A stretch of 64,000 nt of DNA from Solimonas sp040754295 (GTDB lineage Bacteria; Pseudomonadota; Gammaproteobacteria; Nevskiales; Nevskiaceae): NCBI GenBank assembly GCA_040754295.1, contig JBFMCQ010000009.1, forward strand, positions 25,446 through 89,445. Reading direction: 5' to 3'. Each line of letters opens with the position of its first letter. Position 1 is the first letter of the stretch. Under the pieces are notes generated by a model. That model saw only the letters and a program-made list of their open reading frames with translations. It was not told the origin of the DNA and made no database searches. The position numbers and the translations under genes were made by a program. This document shows positions 1-8,431 of the stretch, in pieces.

Positions 1-2800
1 TGGATGAGGAATCAAGCTTCAATGAGGCCGCGGTTCTTCACCGCGGAAAACATTCCGGCAGCCCGGCGGCCGGTCGCCGCTTGCCGAGCTTCAATGAGGC
101 CGCGGTTCTTCACCGCGGAAAACCACGGTAGCCGCGAGGGCACGGTTCCACAGGCCGATGCTTCAATGAGGCCGCGGTTCTTCACCGCGGAAAACATTCA
201 CTCCACAGCTGCTCGATCCGACTGATGCCCTGCTTCAATGAGGCCGCGGTTCTTCACCGCGGAAAACCGTATGAGCGCGAACTGAGGTTGATGCCGCACC
301 TTCTTGCGCTTCAATGAGGCCGCGGTTCTTCACCGCGGAAAACGCGGGCGTTCACCAAGTTCGACGCCTACGCGCTGGCGCTTCAATGAGGCCGCGGTTC
401 TTCACCGCGGAAAACGTCTTGATACTTGAGCACCCCACCGCGCGTGCCGATGCTTCAATGAGGCCGCGGTTCTTCACCGCGGAAAACGTTGATCGCGTCG
501 TCATCGAGCCGACGATCAAGCGGCTTCAATGAGGCCGCGGTTCTTCACCGCGGAAAACCCGTCACCGACCGCCTCGATCGCCTGCTCGGCAAAGCTTCAA
601 TGAGGCCGCGGTTCTTCACCGCGGAAAACGCTCCGGTGCTATCGGTGTAATGCAGATCATGCCGGGCTTCAATGAGGCCGCGGTTCTTCACCGCGGAAAA
701 CAGGAGCCAAGGATTGCGTAACTTTGATCAAAGACGATGCTTCAATGAGGCCGCGGTTCTTCACCGCGGAAAACACCACGTGAAACAGGAGATGATTATC
801 CTATCTTCTCGCTTCAATGAGGCCGCGGTTCTTCACCGCGGAAAACTGCTGGTGCGCCTGCCGCTATCGGGCAGCTGTTTCATGCTTCAATGAGGCCGCG
901 GTTCTTCACCGCGGAAAACCCCGCGCGGTGTCGATAGTGCCACAGGCGGACGATGCGCTTCAATGAGGCCGCGGTTCTTCACCGCGGAAAACCGGGCGAG
1001 CCCTTGATACCATCGCCCTCGAGGGTCGGCTTCAATGAGGCCGCGGTTCTTCACCGCGGAAAACTGCCGTCGACTTCAGGAACTGCTCACGCGTCTCATT
1101 GCTTCAATGAGGCCGCGGTTCTTCACCGCGGAAAACGAGCCGCATGCGGTGTCGCCGCCGATAGAGCTGTCAGCTTCAATGAGGCCGCGGTTCTTCACCG
1201 CGGAAAACACGCGCCTTAACGGCGACGCAATCAAACAGTTGTACCGGCTTCAATGAGGCCGCGGTTCTTCACCGCGGAAAACCGGCGTCGGCGAGGTGGC
1301 CGGATCGCCCTGCACCAGGCTTCAATGAGGCCGCGGTTCTTCACCGCGGAAAACGAGCTGTTGCGATGCACGATTTGCGCGTTTTGTGCCCGCTTCAATG
1401 AGGCCGCGGTTCTTCACCGCGGAAAACCCAGATACTCCGTGTCCAGATAACTGAACGCGCCTCCGCTTCAATGAGGCCGCGGTTCTTCACCGCGGAAAAC
1501 AGGACACCGAAGACGCCGAGCGCATCGCCGCGCGCATGCTTCAATGAGGCCGCGGTTCTTCACCGCGGAAAACCAGATGGATGTGATGGTCGAAGGCCGG
1601 GACGGGACGCTTCAATGAGGCCGCGGTTCTTCACCGCGGAAAACAAGCAGATGGGTGGCACCAGAAGCGCTGCGACAAGGGCTTCAATGAGGCCGCGGTT
1701 CTTCACCGCGGAAAACGCGTCGACTGGGTGATCTCTGGCGGCGAGAGTGGCCCGCTTCAATGAGGCCGCGGTTCTTCACCGCGGAAAACGGGCGCACGCC
1801 CAGCGGCCGGTCTTCGTCGCTCTTGCTTCAATGAGGCCGCGGTTCTTCACCGCGGAAAACAAGGAGCGCGCGATGTGCGAAGGGAAGATGGAACCGTGCT
1901 TCAATGAGGCCGCGGTTCTTCACCGCGGAAAACACGCACACTTCAACGCACATCGGAGTGCTCCTGCCGCTTCAATGAGGCCGCGGTTCTTCACCGCGGA
2001 AAACCACGTTCCGGGCGTCGCAATACGACCGCTTCCTGGCGGCTTCAATGAGGCCGCGGTTCTTCACCGCGGAAAACGCGATGCGCCGGCAGGCGATGCA
2101 GTCGTGCTCGCCGCTTCAATGAGGCCGCGGTTCTTCACCGCGGAAAACGCTGCGTGGGATGTGGCGCTCGGCCAGGCCCGCGGCGCTTCAATGAGGCCGC
2201 GGTTCTTCACCGCGGAAAACGGGGGCGGTGTGAAACCCGTCGTCATCGGCAACGCTGCTTCAATGAGGCCGCGGTTCTTCACCGCGGAAAACCCTTCCCA
2301 CCCTTTGCGTGAGGCAAATTTTATGAAAGCTTCAATGAGGCCGCGGTTCTTCACCGCGGAAAACTCGTTAGTAGGTGATTTCGCTGAATGGCTGGCGTGC
2401 TTCAATGAGGCCGCGGTTCTTCACCGCGGAAAACCTTCACTAATCTAGATGTCAAAACGTCGAGTGATCTGCTTCAATGAGGCCGCGGTTCTTCACCGCG
2501 GAAAACCCGGTCGCCGGTGCCGCTCGCCGACGGGGGCACGGCCGGCTTCAATGAGGCCGCGGTTCTTCACCGCGGAAAACACACTGGTGATTGCCTACGG
2601 GTCGGGTACCGATGGTATGCTTCAATGAGGCCGCGGTTCTTCACCGCGGAAAACGGGTCGCGGGGCGGTACGAGGGAGCGGTGTGCATGCGCTTCAATGA
2701 GGCCGCGGTTCTTCACCGCGGAAAACGTGGCGATGACGCTGATCGGGCCGCAGAATTCGATGTTGCTTCAATGAGGCCGCGGTTCTTCACCGCGGAAAAC
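1..2800 (-). CRISPR. Type I-G CRISPR array (39 repeats visible, open at left edge)
   Basis: Thirty-nine identical 36-nt repeats start at 16, 88, 160, 232 and so on to 2765-2800. On the + strand each begins GCTTCAATGAGG and ends CGCGGAAAAC. They are separated by 35-40 nt unique spacers (period about 72). Bases 1-15 are the tail of a further spacer, so the array continues beyond the window. The repeat holds a perfect 6-bp stem (CCGCGG / CCGCGG, 7-nt loop). I call the transcribed strand minus because there the repeat ends in ATTGAAGC, like the usual type I 5' handle (ATTGAAAC), and because cas2 and a leader-like stretch lie on the high-coordinate side. No decayed repeat was seen, so the leader-distal end is not in view. 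Short apparent ORFs inside are repeat translation only. Confidence 0.98.
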
Positions 2801-3034
2801 TGCCCTTACCCAACTCCATGACGCAACACGCCCGCAGTGTCGTTCTGCGAGCGCTGCCGATTTTGAGGGCAGGGCGCGCGGCAGACAAGGGGGACGAGGG
2901 CCTTGTCTGCCGCTACAACTGTCGGATTGTTAAAGAACAACGGCGTTGCGAGCGCTTCTTGGTCTACGGTTCGTCAAAGGACCGCTCGCTGGTCTGAGGC
3001 GGACCGTGCCCTGGACCGATGTTACATAGACCCG
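2801..3034 (-). promoter_or_regulatory. Candidate CRISPR leader
   Basis: This 234-bp stretch lies between the end of cas2 and the first repeat, with no convincing gene. Read on the minus strand it contains the AT-richer string GTTGTTCTTTAACAATCC (around 2921-2938), of the kind often found in CRISPR leaders, then a perfect 12-bp inverted repeat, then the first repeat. Position and strand fit a leader that promotes pre-crRNA transcription and new-spacer insertion at 2765-2800. The exact promoter is not identified. Confidence 0.7.
2879..2912. repeat. Perfect 12-bp inverted repeat in the leader
   Basis: CGGCAGACAAGG at 2879-2890 is mirrored exactly at 2901-2912, around a 10-nt loop. No T-run follows on either strand, so it is not a standard intrinsic terminator. 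Sitting about 80 bp from the leader-proximal repeat, it may be a leader anchoring or protein-binding element, or it may end the cas2 mRNA. Confidence 0.85.
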
Positions 3035-3337
3035 TCAGACGATCGTCGGCTCCCGTCGCACCGGGCTGAAGCTCTTTCCCAAGCTGATCACGCGCGGCTT
3101 GACCGTGTCTGCCGGGCCGAGGTCGAGCATGACGACGTGATCGTGCCCTTCGACGATGATGCCGTCCAGTAGGGCCAGCAGTTCCGCTTGGCGCCGCGGC
3201 GAAAGCCGGCACTGGAATACCGAAAGCTGTAGCCATTCGCCGTAACCGTTCATGATCTGGAAGATCCGCCGCCAGCGCTTCTGGTCGGAGATGTCGTAGC
3301 TGACGATGTACAGATGCTCAAAGGCGGCCGTCGCCAT
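3035..3337 (-). CDS. cas2: CRISPR-associated endoribonuclease Cas2
   Basis: A 100-residue protein of normal Cas2 size. The ferredoxin-like first strand carries the conserved motif YIVSYDISD with the metal-binding Asp at residue 15, followed by RRxxFxxMNGYG and FQCRL, both typical of Cas2. Cas2 dimers bridge two Cas1 dimers in the spacer-integration complex. The gene lies 17 bp after cas4-cas1 on the same strand, clearly in one operon, and directly precedes the leader and array. The start was placed at the ATG beginning MATAAFEHLY; longer upstream reading is an artefact that runs into cas1. Confidence 0.95.
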   Translation of the reverse strand: MATAAFEHLYIVSYDISDQKRWRRIFQIMNGYGEWLQLSVFQCRLSPRRQAELLALLDGIIVEGHDHVVMLDLGPADTVKPRVISLGKSFSPVRREPTIV

Positions 3338-3354
3338 GTGCCCTCCCGGTGCGT

Positions 3355-5073
3355 TCAACGCGTCGTGAAGTTTGGATTCTCCGGCAGCTCGCCGAGCAGG
3401 AAGCGGCTCAGCAGCCGCAGCTGCAGCTCGATCAGCCGCCGGTAGCTGACTTTGTATCCGAACAGCGGATGCGTGATTTCGTGCGCCAGGCGCCGCTCGA
3501 ACGTGCCGATGAACCGCTTGCGCCCTTCCTCCGACAGATTCACGCGGCCCGCGCCGCCCACGAAGTCGGTCGGGCGGATCTCGCCGTTGTTGATGGCCTG
3601 GATGACGGCCGAGTCCGCGATCAAGGGTCTGAACGGCTCCATCATGTCGAGTGCCAGCGCGGGCCTTCCATAACGCGGCTGGTGGTAGAAACCGCGGTAC
3701 GCATCGAAGCCGACGCTGGCCGCGGTGACCGTGAAGCTGCGTGTCAGCATGCTGTATGCAAACGACAGCAGCGCGTTGACCGGGTCCGCGGGTGGGCGGC
3801 GATTGCGCTGGGTGAAGTCGAAGGAGAAGCTGGCCGCACCCGGGTCGCGTTTGAGCAGATTGGCGAACGCACCGAAGTAGATCGAAGCGCCATTTCCTTC
3901 GATACCCAGCAGCTCTGCAAGGCTCCGCGCACGCACCGCTGTCTTGATTGCATGGTCCAGCTGATCCAGCAGCGGCTCCACCGGCTGCTCGCCGCGCCAG
4001 TTGCGGCGCAGCATCACGCGGCTGTTGACGAGCTTGGCACGCACCCAGCCTTTGGCCAGTGCCAGGCACACGGTCTGGTCTTCTGCGGCGCGATGCTGCG
4101 CAATCCGCAGCTCCACGTTCTTGTGGCCCACGCCGGCCGTGTAGCCGAGGAACCAGCCGCCGAAGCTTTGCCAGACGACGGGTATCTCGCGACGCATCAG
4201 CTCGTGCAGCGTCGGCGTCGTCATGTACACGTTGCCTTGCAGAACGACCTGCGACACTTCCGCGAGCCGTGGCCGGGCGACCAGCTTTTCATCCACCGTG
4301 ATCTCCAGGTTTTCGCCGTCCTTGGCAACCTTCGCCTTGTTGGCCTGCACGTACACGGGCAGGGATTCGGCGATGCCCACCGCAAGCGGACGCGGCGGCG
4401 TCTCCTGGCGCTTGAGGAAATTCACTTCGTCCGGCAGGCAGATGCCCACCAGCGAGCAGCGCGGGCACTTCGGAGAATCCTCCAGCGGAGCCGGGATGCG
4501 CCCACCCAGGGCGATGCCGCGCAGGCCGTGGATGGCCGAGAGCGTCAGATCGCGCAGCTCTGCGTCGAAGGGGACGGCGACGCGCTCGCGCGACTGTGCG
4601 AAGTAGAGAACGCCGGAATCGCAGGTATAGCCCTGATCCTCCAGCAGCAGCCCCTGCACGCACAGCTGCACCCGCTCCGGGTCGTATGCGCCGCGGGCCA
4701 CGTGCGGGCGCTTGCCGCGCTTGTAGTCGACCGGCTGCACGCGCCCGTCCTCGACCTCGATCAGATCCATCCTGGCAATGAGCCCGAGCCGGTTCGACGA
4801 GACGGTGATGGAGCGCGCATGGATACGTTCGCCGGCGTCGGCCTCCTCCGGCGACGGCAGTGCGCCGCCGGGCGTGTCCACGCGCCTGTGCCGGTACCGG
4901 CCTTCGACCGTATCGCTCGAATCCGCCCATTCGCCCTGCACCCATTCGAGATAGGAAAGGCGAGGGCAGTACACGTACTCGTTGATCATGCGCGCCGGCA
5001 GCAACGGCTGGTCGCCAGTCAGCTCCGGGAAGGGCAGTGGCAGCTCGTGTTGCGTGGGCGCGTCGCTGGGCAT
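3355..5073 (-). CDS. cas4-cas1: Cas4-Cas1 fusion protein
   Basis: A 572-residue fusion typical of type I-G (I-U) systems. The N-terminal Cas4 part (about 1-220) has Cys36 in NEYVYCPRLS, the RecB-like nuclease residues Asp103 and Asp116-Tyr-Lys118, and a C-terminal Fe-S cluster group Cys203, Cys206 and Cys212. The Cas1 part (about 235-572) has the catalytic Glu392 (GIEGNG), His464 (FYHQPRYG) and the acidic pair Asp476/Glu479 (LDMMEPFRP). Cas4 selects PAM-containing prespacers and Cas1 integrates them with Cas2. The fusion and the single operon with cas2 make this the adaptation module. Nothing looks broken. The effector genes are not adjacent but about 19 kb downstream in coordinates. Confidence 0.96.
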   Translation of the reverse strand: MPSDAPTQHELPLPFPELTGDQPLLPARMINEYVYCPRLSYLEWVQGEWADSSDTVEGRYRHRRVDTPGGALPSPEEADAGERIHARSITVSSNRLGLIARMDLIEVEDGRVQPVDYKRGKRPHVARGAYDPERVQLCVQGLLLEDQGYTCDSGVLYFAQSRERVAVPFDAELRDLTLSAIHGLRGIALGGRIPAPLEDSPKCPRCSLVGICLPDEVNFLKRQETPPRPLAVGIAESLPVYVQANKAKVAKDGENLEITVDEKLVARPRLAEVSQVVLQGNVYMTTPTLHELMRREIPVVWQSFGGWFLGYTAGVGHKNVELRIAQHRAAEDQTVCLALAKGWVRAKLVNSRVMLRRNWRGEQPVEPLLDQLDHAIKTAVRARSLAELLGIEGNGASIYFGAFANLLKRDPGAASFSFDFTQRNRRPPADPVNALLSFAYSMLTRSFTVTAASVGFDAYRGFYHQPRYGRPALALDMMEPFRPLIADSAVIQAINNGEIRPTDFVGGAGRVNLSEEGRKRFIGTFERRLAHEITHPLFGYKVSYRRLIELQLRLLSRFLLGELPENPNFTTR

Positions 5074-5189
5074 GGGCAGTTACGCGGGGGCTCCCTTGAT
5101 GCTGAGACTCGTCGGATGCGCGCCGGTACTTTACCATGCCATCCGCACTTGTCTTGCATAGGTGGCACCCGCGTATTACGCTGCCGGAC

Positions 5190-5444
5190 ATGAAGAGTGT
5201 GACCGTACGCTTGCCGGAAGCCCTGGCCGCTTCCATCGAGGCGGAATCGCGTGGGCGCAAGATCTCGAAGTCCGACGTCATCCGTGAGCGCCTCGAGCAG
5301 GCCGGCCGTGCGGACCGAAGCACGGCGGCGCCGCCGATGATCGCGGACCTGATCGGCTCGGTGGACGGCTTGCCGCGTGATCTGAGCAACCGCAAGAAGC
5401 ATTACCTTCGCGCCACGGACTATGGCCGCAAGCGTCCTCGTTGA
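5190..5444 (+). CDS. Ribbon-helix-helix antitoxin
   Basis: An 84-residue protein beginning MKSVTVRLPEALAASIEAE, the beta strand and first helix of a CopG/Arc-type ribbon-helix-helix DNA-binding domain, followed by the second helix SKSDVIRERLEQ. The C-terminus is basic and would wrap the partner toxin. It overlaps the following PIN-domain gene by 23 nt, the usual antitoxin-first arrangement, and probably represses its own operon. I chose the internal ATG because upstream residues do not fit the fold and the longer form overlaps the cas4-cas1 promoter region. Confidence 0.85.
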   Translation: MKSVTVRLPEALAASIEAESRGRKISKSDVIRERLEQAGRADRSTAAPPMIADLIGSVDGLPRDLSNRKKHYLRATDYGRKRPR

Positions 5445-5832
5445 CGCCGGCTTCCTCGTCGCACTGCTGAGCCGCCGCGACGGCCATCACGAATGGGCGG
5501 CCGCGCAGACGGCGAATTACGCGCCGCCGTGGGAAACCTGCGAAGCGGCGTTGTCCGAAGCGTTTCACCTGCTCGGCCCGCGCGGCGCTCCGGCCCTGCG
5601 CGCCATGCTTGCGCGCGGCTTGCTGCGCATCGGCTTCGGGCTGGGCGAGCATGTGGAGCCGGTGCTGCGGCTCATGCACAAGTACGCCCACGTGCCGATG
5701 AGCCTGGCTGACGCCTGCCTGGTGCGCATGACCGAGCTGCTGGCCGAGTCCACGCTCCTGACGACCGACACCGATTTCCGCGTTTATCGCCGCCACAGCC
5801 GGCAGATGGTTCCGGTACGGATGCCGGAGTGA
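5422..5832 (+). CDS. PIN-domain toxin (VapC-like)
   Basis: A 136-residue PIN-domain ribonuclease. The first acidic residue is in VLVDAGFLVAL, a second acidic cluster in ETCEAALSEAF, the third in SLADACLVRMTE, and the fourth in LTTDTDF. Together these form the Mg-binding site expected of PIN nucleases. Such toxins cleave RNA when the antitoxin is lost. The gene overlaps its ribbon-helix-helix antitoxin. All acidic residues appear intact, so it is probably functional. The cellular target cannot be told from sequence. Confidence 0.85.
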   Translation: MAASVLVDAGFLVALLSRRDGHHEWAAAQTANYAPPWETCEAALSEAFHLLGPRGAPALRAMLARGLLRIGFGLGEHVEPVLRLMHKYAHVPMSLADACLVRMTELLAESTLLTTDTDFRVYRRHSRQMVPVRMPE

Positions 5833-6095
5833 ACACGGCAGGCCGTGGAGGATCGTCAGCCGTCGTCGCGCAACCCCCGCCGCGCATCCGCGCCGCCACT
5901 GATGGCCGCTCCGCGCCGCTCACCTGCCGCAGGCGATCCGCAACTTCCCTGAGCGGCCCGTCCTTCAGCTCCCGCGACTTCTCCGCGAACCCTCGCGCCC
6001 GCTCGAACGCCTCGTCCATCCGGCATTGACATCCCCATATGTGCTACTAAACTAAGTCCGCTGGACTCATACCTCCGTGCAGACGTGAACACGTC
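5833..6095. other. Gap between two toxin-antitoxin loci
   Basis: 263 bp without a clear gene. A minus-strand reading from 6019 (beginning MDEAFERARGFAEK) is open and helical in character but runs antisense into the PIN toxin, has no recognisable family and no neighbours in the same direction, so I do not call it. The last 90 bp, with the AT-rich CATATGTGCTACTAAAC at 6035-6051, probably hold the promoter of the next toxin-antitoxin pair. Confidence 0.4.
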
Positions 6096-6341
6096 ATGGA
6101 AATCGTCAACATTCACGAGGCCAAGACCCATCTGTCCAGGCTGCTGGAGCAGGTGAGCCGCGGGAAACCCTTCATCATCGCCAAGGCAGGCCATCCCATC
6201 GCCAAGGTGATTGCCGTGGACGCTCCAGACCCGGGCCAGGGCCAGCGGCTTGGATTCCTGACCGGGGAGATCGAAGTGCCCGACGACTTCGACCGCATGG
6301 GCGAAGCGGAAATCGCGCAAGCCTTCGGGATCGAAGGGTGA
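6096..6341 (+). CDS. Phd/YefM-family antitoxin
   Basis: An 81-residue protein starting MEIVNIHEAKTHLSRLLEQV and continuing GKPFIIAKAGHPIAKVIAVD, the canonical Phd/YefM N-terminal fold that dimerises and binds operator DNA. The C-terminal tail would neutralise the toxin. It overlaps the next gene by 4 nt, so the two are translationally coupled. The pair is complete and probably autoregulated. Confidence 0.92.
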   Translation: MEIVNIHEAKTHLSRLLEQVSRGKPFIIAKAGHPIAKVIAVDAPDPGQGQRLGFLTGEIEVPDDFDRMGEAEIAQAFGIEG

Positions 6342-6724
6342 TCCTGCTGCTCGACACGCACCTCCTGCTTTGGGCCGCAGGCCAGCCGGACCGGCTGTCG
6401 CAGGAAGCGCGCCGCATGATCGCGGCGCCACGCAACGAACTCTGCTTCAGCGCCGCCAGCCTCTGGGAAATCACGATCAAGCGCGGGCTGGGGCGGCCCG
6501 ATTTCCGCGTGGATCCCAACCTGCTTCGTCGCGGCCTGGTGGAAAACGGTTACGCCGAACTCCCGATCACCAGCGAACACGCCATGGCCACCGCCCATCT
6601 GCCGCCCATTCACAAGGATCCGTTCGACCGCGTGCTCGTCGCCCAGGCGGAATCCGAAGGGGCGTTGCTCCTGACCACGGACGAGATCGTGGCCCGGTAT
6701 CCCGGTCCCATTCGCAGGGTTTGA
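6338..6724 (+). CDS. vapC: PIN-domain toxin, VapC family
   Basis: A 128-residue PIN ribonuclease of the type usually paired with Phd-like antitoxins. It begins MILLLDTHLLLWAAG (first catalytic Asp), has the second acidic site in SLWEITIKRGLGR, and the motif DPFDRVLVAQAE plus LLTTDEIV near the end. Translation starts at a GTG that overlaps the antitoxin stop codon. All catalytic positions are present. It belongs to a complete locus within a region rich in toxin-antitoxin remnants. Confidence 0.92.
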   Translation: MILLLDTHLLLWAAGQPDRLSQEARRMIAAPRNELCFSAASLWEITIKRGLGRPDFRVDPNLLRRGLVENGYAELPITSEHAMATAHLPPIHKDPFDRVLVAQAESEGALLLTTDEIVARYPGPIRRV

Positions 6725-6848
6725 TGTCCGGCAGGCGGTCTTGCCGGCGGCGGCGGGCAGGTCCAGCGCGTTGAGCCGGGTGGACTTCCGCAGTCGTTTG
6801 GACATCAGGGTTTGCTACAAGGTGGGACGTTTGCTACATCTGTTCCCC

Positions 6849-7150
6849 ATGAACACCAACAACCAACGAGAACTCCGTAACGCCTCTGCAAGGTACTGCG
6901 TGAAGTCCAGACGGGGCAGACCGTCATCGTGACCCGCAACGGCGTGCCCATTGCCGAATTGCGCCCTGTCCAGCCGCGTCGATTTGTGCCCCGGGCGGTC
7001 ATCGTCGAGGCCGCCGCGCACGCGGCTCGGATCGATGCCAAGCGCTTTCGCACCGATCTGGACACGGTAATCGACCCGTCCGTCGGCGTACAGGAGTTGC
7101 TGCAGATCGCGGATGAAATGATCGGCGGTCCACATGGGGCTGATCGATAA
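6849..7150 (+). pseudogene. Frameshifted Phd/VapB-type antitoxin
   Basis: The reading from ATG 6849 gives MNTNNQRELRNASARYC, then loses the frame. In the +1-related frame the same DNA continues LREVQTGQTVIVTRNGVPIAELRPVQPRR (key residues), which is the body of a Phd/VapB antitoxin. A single-base indel near 6892-6896 explains this. No PIN gene follows: the DNA runs straight into the left copy of a 39-bp inverted repeat. I infer an antitoxin orphaned when its toxin gene was lost at that junction. Confidence 0.8.
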
Positions 7151-7175
7151 GAAGGCGGAATTTGTTGCGGTCCCC
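7137..7175 (+). repeat. Left copy of 39-bp inverted repeat
   Basis: The sequence here, starting GGGCTGATCGATAA and ending GTTGCGGTCCCC, recurs in reverse orientation at 21146-21184 with 37 of 39 positions identical; weaker similarity reaches a flanking CATG. In frame it reads LIDKKAEFVAVP here and LIDNEAEFVAVP in the other copy. Family unknown. It lies exactly where the broken antitoxin locus ends; about 250 bp to the right (to 7434) show no gene. Confidence 0.9.
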
Positions 7176-7434
7176 CGCCAAAGGTCGCAATCTTCGACTT
7201 GCCTTTGCCAGTTCCCCAAGGGGCGCCAGGCAGTGCGTCGCAACGGCTCACAGTCAATCTACGCGCCCGCCAAGTGCCGGGTGGCCCGGACCAATTCGCC
7301 TTCGCCACCAATCTCCATCGCGACTTATGAGTCGCCCGCTACCTGACTCGACGTGGTAACCGCAAGATTGCCCGGAAGTTGGGGCCTTTCCCTACGCAAT
7401 GTATGCGTGGACACGATTGTCCGTTGACTGAGAG

Positions 7435-8349
7435 TCAGTGAGCGCTATTCAGCTTCCCGCGAAACCAGCGACGGATCGACCCGGGTCCGACGCCATGCAC
7501 GCGCTTGAAGGCCTTCCGAAACGCAGCCTCCGTTTCGTAGCCGACGCGTTCGGCGGCGCTCGCAACCGAGATCTGCGGGTCGCGCAGCATCAGTTCTGCC
7601 TGGGTCATGCGCCATCGGGTGAGGTAGTCGATCGGTGTGGTGCCGACGAGCTCGGAGAATTTCTGCGCGAAGCTGGCCCTGGACATACCCGCGATTTGCG
7701 CGAGGCCTTCGAGCGTCCACGGTGTGGCCAGGTCGCGATGGACGGCGGCCAGCGCCTTGCGCAGCCGTGCATCGGCCAGTGCCGCAAGCAGACCGCGCTG
7801 ATCGCTCATCTGGCTGATGTACTGACGGACAACCATCACGAACAGGGTGTCCGCGAGCTTGTCGAGCACGGTGCGGGTGCCGATGCTCTCGCCCTGTGCT
7901 TCCTCGAGCAGGAGCTGACCGATGATCTCCAGGTGGCGTCCCGCCTGCTCGCGTCGGACGACGATGACTTCCGGCAGCGCGTCGAGAATCGGGTTCTTGT
8001 CACCCGCCTGGAACTCGAAGTAGCCGCACACCAGGGTCGTGAACGGCCCCTCGGCGGCTTCGGGCATCAGGTTTTCCTCGCCCTGCAGCGTCGGCGTGCC
8101 GCTGAGCATGTGCCAGGTGTCGTGCGGAAACACGACGAGATCGCCACCCTGCAGCGGCTCCGGAGCACGGTCCCCGCGCAGGTGCAGCCAGCAGTTGCCG
8201 CGCCCGACCAGGTGAAAAGCAGCGCGCTTGTGGCCGGAGGTGCCCATCTGCCAGATGCCGCAGAGCCGAGGATGGCCATAGACGCCGGCGCGCAGCTGGT
8301 AGGCGTTCAGGACCGACGACAGCAGATCGTCCTCTGGACTTTCGGACAT
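7435..8349 (-). CDS. AraC-family transcriptional regulator
   Basis: 304 residues: an N-terminal cupin-type sensor (about 1-190, with KRAAFHLVGRGNCWLHLRG and LVVFPHDTWHML, as in the cupin_6/RclR group) and a C-terminal pair of helix-turn-helix motifs (about 205-300, with TLEGLAQIAGMSRASFAQKF and SVASAAERVGYETEAAFRKAF). It is divergently transcribed from arsM with only 82 bp between, so it most likely controls the arsenic operon. What it senses cannot be read from sequence; Cys residues are few, which argues against a direct ArsR-like arsenite sensor. It ends near the decayed toxin-antitoxin DNA. Confidence 0.88.
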   Translation of the reverse strand: MSESPEDDLLSSVLNAYQLRAGVYGHPRLCGIWQMGTSGHKRAAFHLVGRGNCWLHLRGDRAPEPLQGGDLVVFPHDTWHMLSGTPTLQGEENLMPEAAEGPFTTLVCGYFEFQAGDKNPILDALPEVIVVRREQAGRHLEIIGQLLLEEAQGESIGTRTVLDKLADTLFVMVVRQYISQMSDQRGLLAALADARLRKALAAVHRDLATPWTLEGLAQIAGMSRASFAQKFSELVGTTPIDYLTRWRMTQAELMLRDPQISVASAAERVGYETEAAFRKAFKRVHGVGPGSIRRWFRGKLNSAH

Positions 8350-8431
8350 GAAACACGGACTCCGGGCTGTTCAGGGGGTGGGTGCGACCACCTAGTATCA
8401 CCGTATTCGACACGAACGCGGAGCGGATGCC

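Noticed and set aside
1..2821. Many small open frames on both strands over the CRISPR array, including one of 233 codons
   Set aside because: They are translations of the repeat unit (recurrent RPRFFTAEN or NEAAVLHRGK) and not genes.
2879..2912. Leader hairpin read as an intrinsic terminator of cas2
   Set aside because: No T-run follows the stem on either strand, so I list it as a structured leader element instead.
3349..5193. A plus-strand frame of 614 codons
   Set aside because: Antisense to cas4-cas1, whose catalytic motifs are clear.
5672..6019. Minus-strand frame starting MDEAFERARGF
   Set aside because: Runs antisense through the PIN toxin, no homologue recognised and no promoter or partner; kept only as a remark on the gap.
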